A stretch of DNA of 10,980 nt, taken from NCBI GenBank assembly GCA_002400675.1, contig NVQY01000032.1, positions 7,604 to 18,583 on the forward strand. Direction: 5' to 3'. Position numbers and translations under genes: made by a program. Below are positions 6,324-10,980 of the stretch, one piece after another. This stretch comes from Paracoccaceae bacterium. GTDB lineage: Bacteria; Pseudomonadota; Alphaproteobacteria; Rhodobacterales; Rhodobacteraceae. A model generated the notes under the pieces. The model worked only from the letters and a program-made list of their open reading frames with translations. It did no database searches and was not told the DNA's origin. Within the stretch, counting starts at the first letter, position 1. Each line of letters begins with the position of its first letter.

Positions 6324-8219
6324 ATGCTGGACGTCATCACCATTGGCCGCGCGTCGGTTGACCTTTATGGCGCGCAGGTGGGCGGGCACCTTGAAGACAT
6401 GCGGTCGTTCGAGAAATACATTGGCGGCTCGCCCACCAACATCGCCGCCGGCACCGCGCGGCTGGGGCTGAAATCGGCGTTGATCACAAGGGTCGGCGAC
6501 GAACACATGGGGCGGTTCATCCGCGCAGAACTGGCGCGCACCGGCGTCGATGTGACCGGCGTGATCACCGATCCGGACCGCCTGACCGCGCTGGTTTTGC
6601 TGGGCATTCGCGACCGCGACCAGTTCCCGCTGATTTTCTACCGCGAGGATTGCGCCGACATGGCCCTGTGCGCCGATGACATCGACCCCGCGTTTATCGC
6701 CCAAGCGCGCTGTGTCACCGCCACCGGTACCCACCTTAGCCATCCCGCCACCAAGGCCGCGGTTCTCAAGGCGCTGAACATCGTCCGCGCCAACGGGGCC
6801 TTGTGTGCGCTTGATATCGACTATCGCCCCAACCTGTGGGGGCTGGCCGGGCATGGCGCGGGCGAGGCGCGGTTCATCGACAGCCCACAGGTCACCGCAC
6901 AGCTTCAGGCGACCCTGCCGCTGTTCGACCTGATTGTCGGCACCGAAGAGGAATTTCACATCGCCGGCGGCACCACCAACACCATCGCCGCCCTGCGCAC
7001 CGTGCGCGCCCTTTGCGGGGCCACGCTGGTATGCAAACGCGGGCCGATGGGGGCGGTGGCCTTTACCGGCGCGATCCCAGACGATCTGGATCACGGCCTG
7101 TCCGGGCCGGGGTTCCCGATCGAAGTCTTCAACGTGCTGGGCGCCGGTGACGGGTTCATATCCGGCCTGCTGCGCGGCTGGCTGGGGGGCGAGGATTGGC
7201 CCACGGCGCTGACATGGGCCAACGCCTGTGGCGCGCTCGCGGTCAGCCGCCATGGCTGCGCGCCCGCCTACCCCACTTGGGACGAATTGCAGTTCTTCCT
7301 GCGGCGCGGCGTCACCACCCCCGCCCTGCGCCATGATCAGGCGCTGGAACAGGCCCACTGGACCGGCACGCGGGACGGCGCATGGCCAACCTTACGCGTG
7401 TTCGCCTTTGACCACCGCCAACAGTTCGAGTCCATGCCGTGTGCAACCCCGGACAAGATCGCCGCGTTCAAACACCTGTGCCTGACGGCGGCGCAACAGG
7501 TGGCGGGCGACGATCCGGGCTATGGTATCCTGTGCGACGAACGCCTTGGATCGGGTGCCCTGTATAAGGCCGCCGACACCGGGCTGTGGATTGGCCGCCC
7601 CACGGAACTGCCCGGCACCCGCCCCTTGCAGTTCGAGCCACAGATCGGCACCGATTGCGGTGGTTTGCGCGAATGGCCGCGCAGGACTGTGGTCAAGGTG
7701 CTGTGCGTGGCCCACCCGGACGACGACGACGCGATGTGGGCCGATCAGTCGGCCAGTCTGATCCGCCTGTTCACGGCGGCGCGGCGTAACCAACTGGAAT
7801 TCTTGCTGGAAATCATCCCCTCCAAGGCCGGCCCGGTCGGTGATGACACCTACCCAACGCTGATCGAGCGGATCTACCAATTGGGCATCTATCCCGACTG
7901 GTGGAAACTTGAACCGATGACCTCTGACGCCGCTTGGGAGGCGACCTGCGCCGCGATCAGCGATCACGACCCTGACTGTCGCGGCATCGTCGTGCTGGGC
8001 CTTGATGCGCCGCGCGCCGCGCTTGAGGCAAGTTTCACCATTGCCGCGCGCCACGATCTGGTCAAAGGTTTCGCGGTGGGGCGCACAATCTTTGGCGACA
8101 CCGCGCGCGACTGGATGCAGGGTGCCGTGGAGGATGAAAAAGCGGTGTCGACGATGGCGGCGCGTTACCGCGATCTGTGCGACCTATGGGACGGGCTTCG
8201 GCTGAAAGGAACGACATGA
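6324..8219 (+). CDS. iolC: Bifunctional 5-dehydro-2-deoxygluconokinase / DUF2090 (putative phosphogluconate aldolase)
   Basis: Late step of inositol catabolism in the cytoplasm: phosphorylation of 5-dehydro-2-deoxy-D-gluconate, probably followed by aldol cleavage to DHAP and malonate semialdehyde by the second domain. The 631-residue chain is about twice a stand-alone IolC. Residues 1 to about 328 are a PfkB/ribokinase-type sugar kinase: GGSPTNIAAGTARLG (34-48), DYRPNLW (166-172) and the catalytic loop GAGDGF (273-278, base D276). From about 355 comes DUF2090, opening with FAFDHRQQFE (360-369) and containing LLEIIPSK near 494-501. This fusion is established in Proteobacteria; assigning the aldolase to DUF2090 rests on family annotation. 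The ATG at 6324 has AAGGA at 6310-6314. The stop overlaps the iolD start (ATGA), so the two are translationally coupled. Confidence 0.95.
   Translation: MLDVITIGRASVDLYGAQVGGHLEDMRSFEKYIGGSPTNIAAGTARLGLKSALITRVGDEHMGRFIRAELARTGVDVTGVITDPDRLTALVLLGIRDRDQFPLIFYREDCADMALCADDIDPAFIAQARCVTATGTHLSHPATKAAVLKALNIVRANGALCALDIDYRPNLWGLAGHGAGEARFIDSPQVTAQLQATLPLFDLIVGTEEEFHIAGGTTNTIAALRTVRALCGATLVCKRGPMGAVAFTGAIPDDLDHGLSGPGFPIEVFNVLGAGDGFISGLLRGWLGGEDWPTALTWANACGALAVSRHGCAPAYPTWDELQFFLRRGVTTPALRHDQALEQAHWTGTRDGAWPTLRVFAFDHRQQFESMPCATPDKIAAFKHLCLTAAQQVAGDDPGYGILCDERLGSGALYKAADTGLWIGRPTELPGTRPLQFEPQIGTDCGGLREWPRRTVVKVLCVAHPDDDDAMWADQSASLIRLFTAARRNQLEFLLEIIPSKAGPVGDDTYPTLIERIYQLGIYPDWWKLEPMTSDAAWEATCAAISDHDPDCRGIVVLGLDAPRAALEASFTIAARHDLVKGFAVGRTIFGDTARDWMQGAVEDEKAVSTMAARYRDLCDLWDGLRLKGTT
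8206..8210 (+). promoter_or_regulatory. Ribosome binding site that fixes the iolD start
   Basis: AAGGA lies five bases before the ATG at 8216. This supports 8216 over the in-frame ATG at 8177, which lies inside iolC, has no comparable site, and would add 13 residues not typical of IolD; IolD proteins characteristically begin MTTIRLT. Confidence 0.7.
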
Positions 8220-10045
8220 CAACCATCCGGCTGACCGGCGCGCAGGCGCTGGTGCGTTACATCGAAAACCAGTTCAACGCAGACGGCGACAGGTTCATAT
8301 CCGGCGTCTGGGCCATCTTCGGCCACGGCAATGTGGCCGGCATGGGCGAAGCCCTGTACGGCGCGCGCGACCGCCTGCCCACATGGCGCGGTCACAACGA
8401 ACAGAGTATGGCGCATATCGCCAGCGCATTCGCCAAGCAATCGCGCCGCCGCCGGGCGATGGCCGTGACCACTTCGATCGGACCGGGGGCCACCAACCTT
8501 GTGACCGCCGCAGCCCTTGCCCATGTGAACCGCCTGCCGCTGTTGTTGCTGCCGGCGGATGTGTTTGCCGGTCGCGCGCCCGACCCGGTGTTGCAACAGA
8601 TCGAAGCGTTTGGTGATGGGACGCTGAGCGCCAATGACACCCTGCGCCCGGTGTCGCGCTATTTCGACCGGATAACCCGGCCTGAACAACTGATCACCGC
8701 CCTGCCCCGCGCCTTTCAGGTGATGACCGACCCGGCGGACTGCGGCCCCGTCACGCTGGCGCTGTGTCAGGACGTACAGGCCGAAGCGTTTGATTTTCCC
8801 ACGCACATGTTCGCGCCGCGCGTCTGGCACATCCGCCGCCCCGCGCCCGACCCGGACGAACTAATCCGCGCGGCAGACATGATCCGCGCGGCGCATTCCC
8901 CGGTGATCATCGCCGGGGGCGGGGTGCATTATGCCGGGGCCTGCGACGCGCTGGCCGCGTTTGTCTCTGCGCATGGCATCCCCGTGGTGGAAACCCAGGC
9001 CGGGAAATCGGCGCTGGCGTGGGATCACCCGCAGGCCTATGGCCCGGTTGGCGTGACCGGAAGTTCCAGCGCCAATGCGATCTGCGAAAAGGCCGATCTG
9101 ATCATCGGCCTCGGCACAAGGTTTCAGGATTTCACCACCGGCAGTTGGCACCTGTTCAAAAACCCGGACCGCCGGATTCTGTCGCTGAACGTGCAGCCCT
9201 TTGATGCGGGCAAACGTGGGGGCGAGACATTGGTCTGCGACGCGCGTTTCGGTCTGGAAATGCTGGACGAGGCTTTGGGCGACCACCGCGCCCCGCCGCC
9301 ACCCAAGGGCCTGCGTGCCGATTGGTTTGCGGCCGCCAACAAGGTGACGATAGCGCCCGAGACGGACTCTAACGCGCTGCCCACCGACATGCAGGTGATC
9401 GGCGCGGTTCAGCGCGCCTCGGGGGATGATACAGTCGTGATCTGCGCCGCTGGCACCATGCCGGGCGAGCTGCACAAGCTGTGGAAGGCCAGCGGGCCGG
9501 GCAGTTATCACATGGAATACGGCTATTCCTGCATGGGCTATGAAATCGCCGGGGCGATTGGCATCAAGATGGCGGACCCTGCGCGCGATGTGGTGTGTTT
9601 CACCGGCGACGGTACCTATATGATGGCCAATTCCGAACTGGCCACCGCCGTAATGATGGGGTTGGACTTCACGTTGATCATCACCGACAATCGCGGGTTT
9701 GGCTGTATCAACCGGCTGCAAATGGCCACCGGCGGGGCCGAGTTCAACAACCTTCTGGATCACACCGAACATGTGGTGCCCAGTGCCATAGACTTTGCCG
9801 GGCACGCCACCGCGATGGGCGCACGGGCGGTTAAAACCCGCACTGTCGCCGGGTTGGAGGCCGCACTGGCAGCGCGCACCGGCAAAGGGGTTGAAGTGAT
9901 CGTGGTGCAAAGCGACCCCTACGCCACGACCCAGGCCGGGGGCGCGTGGTGGGATGTTGCCGTGCCCGAGGAATCTGCGCGTGAACAGGTGCGCGCGGCG
10001 CGGGTGGACTATCAGGCAGCCACGCAGGAAAGGAATAGAAAATGA
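8216..10045 (+). CDS. iolD: 3D-(3,5/4)-trihydroxycyclohexane-1,2-dione acylhydrolase (decyclizing)
   Basis: Thiamine-diphosphate-dependent ring-opening enzyme giving 5-deoxy-D-glucuronate; 609 residues, the usual length. The N-terminal pyrimidine-binding domain has [11 protein letters not shown] (57-67) with the cofactor-activating glutamate E62, and [10 protein letters not shown] (87-96). The central domain covers about 210-360, with GLGTRFQDF (298-306). The C-terminal diphosphate-binding domain carries [12 protein letters not shown] (464-475) and ends its Mg2+/ThDP motif with DNRGFGCIN (491-499); Asp-Asn instead of the generic Asn-Asn is usual for IolD. The start is the ATG at 8216, overlapping the iolC stop by four bases. 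The stop in turn overlaps the iolE start. Identification is firm. Confidence 0.97.
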   Translation: MTTIRLTGAQALVRYIENQFNADGDRFISGVWAIFGHGNVAGMGEALYGARDRLPTWRGHNEQSMAHIASAFAKQSRRRRAMAVTTSIGPGATNLVTAAALAHVNRLPLLLLPADVFAGRAPDPVLQQIEAFGDGTLSANDTLRPVSRYFDRITRPEQLITALPRAFQVMTDPADCGPVTLALCQDVQAEAFDFPTHMFAPRVWHIRRPAPDPDELIRAADMIRAAHSPVIIAGGGVHYAGACDALAAFVSAHGIPVVETQAGKSALAWDHPQAYGPVGVTGSSSANAICEKADLIIGLGTRFQDFTTGSWHLFKNPDRRILSLNVQPFDAGKRGGETLVCDARFGLEMLDEALGDHRAPPPPKGLRADWFAAANKVTIAPETDSNALPTDMQVIGAVQRASGDDTVVICAAGTMPGELHKLWKASGPGSYHMEYGYSCMGYEIAGAIGIKMADPARDVVCFTGDGTYMMANSELATAVMMGLDFTLIITDNRGFGCINRLQMATGGAEFNNLLDHTEHVVPSAIDFAGHATAMGARAVKTRTVAGLEAALAARTGKGVEVIVVQSDPYATTQAGGAWWDVAVPEESAREQVRAARVDYQAATQERNRK

Positions 10046-10938
10046 TCCGATTTGGTACCAATCCGATTGCCTGGTCAAATGACGATGACCGCACGCTGGG
10101 CGCGGATATCTCGTTGGCGCAATGTCTGGACGAGGCCGCAGCAATAGGTTTTGACGGGATTGAGAAGGGCCACAAGATGCCGGACGAGGCGGGCGCGTTG
10201 AAGTCGCTGTTGCAGCCGCGCGGGTTGGAATTTATATCCGGCTGGCATTCAATGAACCTGCTAAGCCACTCTGCACAAGAGGAAATACAAGCGATCCAGC
10301 CGCATCTTGATCTGCTCAAAGCGATGGGAAGCGCCGTGGTGATCGTGTGCGAGACCTCAAATGCGATCCACGGGCGCGATGACGTGGCGTTGCGTGACAA
10401 ACCGGTTCTGGCGGATGAAGACTGGGCAAGGTTTGGCGCCGACGTTGAGCGCGTGGCGCAGCATTGCGCCGGTCAGGGGATCACGCTGACCTATCATCAT
10501 CATATAGGGACAATCGTCGAGACTCCGGATGAGATTGACCGGTTCATGGCTGTGAGCGGCGCGGCGACAAAGCTGTTGTTTGACACCGGCCATTGCTATT
10601 TCGGCGGCGGTGATCCGGTTGAGGTTCTGGGACGTCACATGCGTCGGGTGGCGCATATCCATGCCAAGAACGTGCGCCCCATGGTGATGGGCGAGGCACT
10701 GGCAGCGGGCTGGTCGTTTCTGGAGGCAGTGCGGCGCGGCGTGTTCACGGTGCCGGGGGATTTTGAGGGCGGTGTGCAATTCGAGGCGGTTCTGAGCGTG
10801 GCGGCGGCCGCTGGGTATGACGGGTGGCTGTTGATCGAGGCAGAGCAGGATCCAGAAGTTCGCAATCCGTTTGAATTTCAGAAGATGGGGTTGGAGGCGT
10901 TGCGGGTAATGGCGCGGGGTGTGGGTCTGGTGGGGTAG
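10042..10938 (+). CDS. iolE: Myo-inosose-2 dehydratase (xylose-isomerase-like TIM barrel)
   Basis: Dehydrates scyllo-inosose to 3D-(3,5/4)-trihydroxycyclohexane-1,2-dione, the substrate of IolD; 298 residues, a normal length. It opens with the IolE-typical [15 protein letters not shown] and shows the barrel's likely metal and substrate residues: E41 in [15 protein letters not shown] (151-160), [13 protein letters not shown] (180-192) with D181 and H184, HIHAKN (205-210) and GDFEGGVQF (239-247). The ATG at 10042 overlaps the iolD stop (ATGA) and has AAAGGA at 10029-10034. This is probably the last gene of the plus-strand iol operon, since a hairpin and the operon-end motif follow within 40 bases. 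Confidence 0.96.
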   Translation: MIRFGTNPIAWSNDDDRTLGADISLAQCLDEAAAIGFDGIEKGHKMPDEAGALKSLLQPRGLEFISGWHSMNLLSHSAQEEIQAIQPHLDLLKAMGSAVVIVCETSNAIHGRDDVALRDKPVLADEDWARFGADVERVAQHCAGQGITLTYHHHIGTIVETPDEIDRFMAVSGAATKLLFDTGHCYFGGGDPVEVLGRHMRRVAHIHAKNVRPMVMGEALAAGWSFLEAVRRGVFTVPGDFEGGVQFEAVLSVAAAAGYDGWLLIEAEQDPEVRNPFEFQKMGLEALRVMARGVGLVG

Positions 10939-10942
10939 AACG

Positions 10943-10960
10943 GTGGGGGCCAGCCCCCAC
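10943..10960 (+). terminator. Candidate transcription terminator hairpin after iolE
   Basis: GTGGGGG (10943-10949) pairs perfectly with CCCCCAC (10954-10960) around four bases, a strong G+C stem beginning five bases after the iolE stop. The T-rich stretch TATTTT comes only at 10971-10976, too far for a textbook intrinsic terminator, so it may act as a 3'-end stabiliser or a leaky terminator instead. Confidence 0.5.
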
Positions 10961-10976
10961 ACCCCCGGAGTATTTT
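10961..10976 (+). repeat. Recurring operon-end motif (CCCCCGGAGTATTTT), plus-strand copy
   Basis: CCCCCGGAGTATTTT follows the iolE hairpin directly and resembles the motif after the phosphatase gene on the minus strand (4291-4312): a C-rich or CCTCC run, CCGG, then (A)TATTT. Both copies sit downstream of the last gene of a group, in the same orientation relative to transcription. The window ends four bases later, so the full element may continue outside. Confidence 0.4.
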
Positions 10977-10980
10977 GAAC

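Noticed and set aside
7153..7166. 14-base identity GGTTCATATCCGGC in iolC and iolD (8292-8305), partly also in iolE (10230-10241)
   Set aside because: All encode Phe-Ile-Ser-Gly within coding sequence at unrelated positions of unrelated folds; a match of this length is not surprising in 11 kb of biased composition.
6177..7358. Long minus-strand open frame opposite iolC (393 codons)
   Set aside because: Antisense to the conserved kinase domain, of low-complexity composition, and it runs through the iolG/iolC control region; no family recognised.
8861..10144. Long minus-strand open frame opposite iolD (427 codons)
   Set aside because: It is the antisense shadow of a fully conserved iolD in high-G+C DNA; its translation is rich in Arg, His, Gly and Pro with no recognisable domain.

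Overview
The window looks like a piece of a marine-type alphaproteobacterial chromosome, most likely Rhodobacterales (Roseobacter group). This rests on high G+C with alphaproteobacterial codon use, an IolC fused to a DUF2090 domain, and a 'CCGG..G.TATTT' motif just after the last gene of two gene groups, which I recall from Rhodobacteraceae intergenic regions. No lineage marker such as rRNA is present, so this is inference.

Layout. (1) 1-4264, plus strand: an ABC importer operon of a substrate-binding protein (5' end outside the window), a fused two-domain permease and an ATPase. By family it is the FbpABC/AfuABC type often labelled 'Fe3+ transporter'. (2) 4265-4321: short convergent spacer. 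(3) 4322-6151, minus strand: iolG (inositol 2-dehydrogenase) followed by an inositol-monophosphatase-family gene. (4) 6152-6323: divergent control region with a tandem 23-bp-period repeat. (5) 6324-10938, plus strand: iolC fused to DUF2090, iolD and iolE, each joined to the next by a 4-bp ATGA overlap. (6) 10939-10980: hairpin and the recurring end motif.

How the genes work together. IolG oxidises myo-inositol to scyllo-inosose, IolE dehydrates it, IolD opens the ring, and IolC-DUF2090 phosphorylates the later intermediate and probably cleaves it to DHAP and malonate semialdehyde. The isomerase IolB and the dehydrogenase IolA are not in the window. The core pathway is ordinary. The less ordinary part is its company: a cytoplasmic inositol-phosphatase-like enzyme behind iolG, and beside it an importer whose binding protein lacks the adjacent-tyrosine pair of iron-binding FbpA and resembles AfuA-type sugar-phosphate binders. 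My best hypothesis is that the locus takes up a phosphorylated inositol (or similar polyol phosphate), dephosphorylates it inside the cell and feeds it to the iol pathway. I see no mobile elements, CRISPR arrays, tRNA or rRNA genes.
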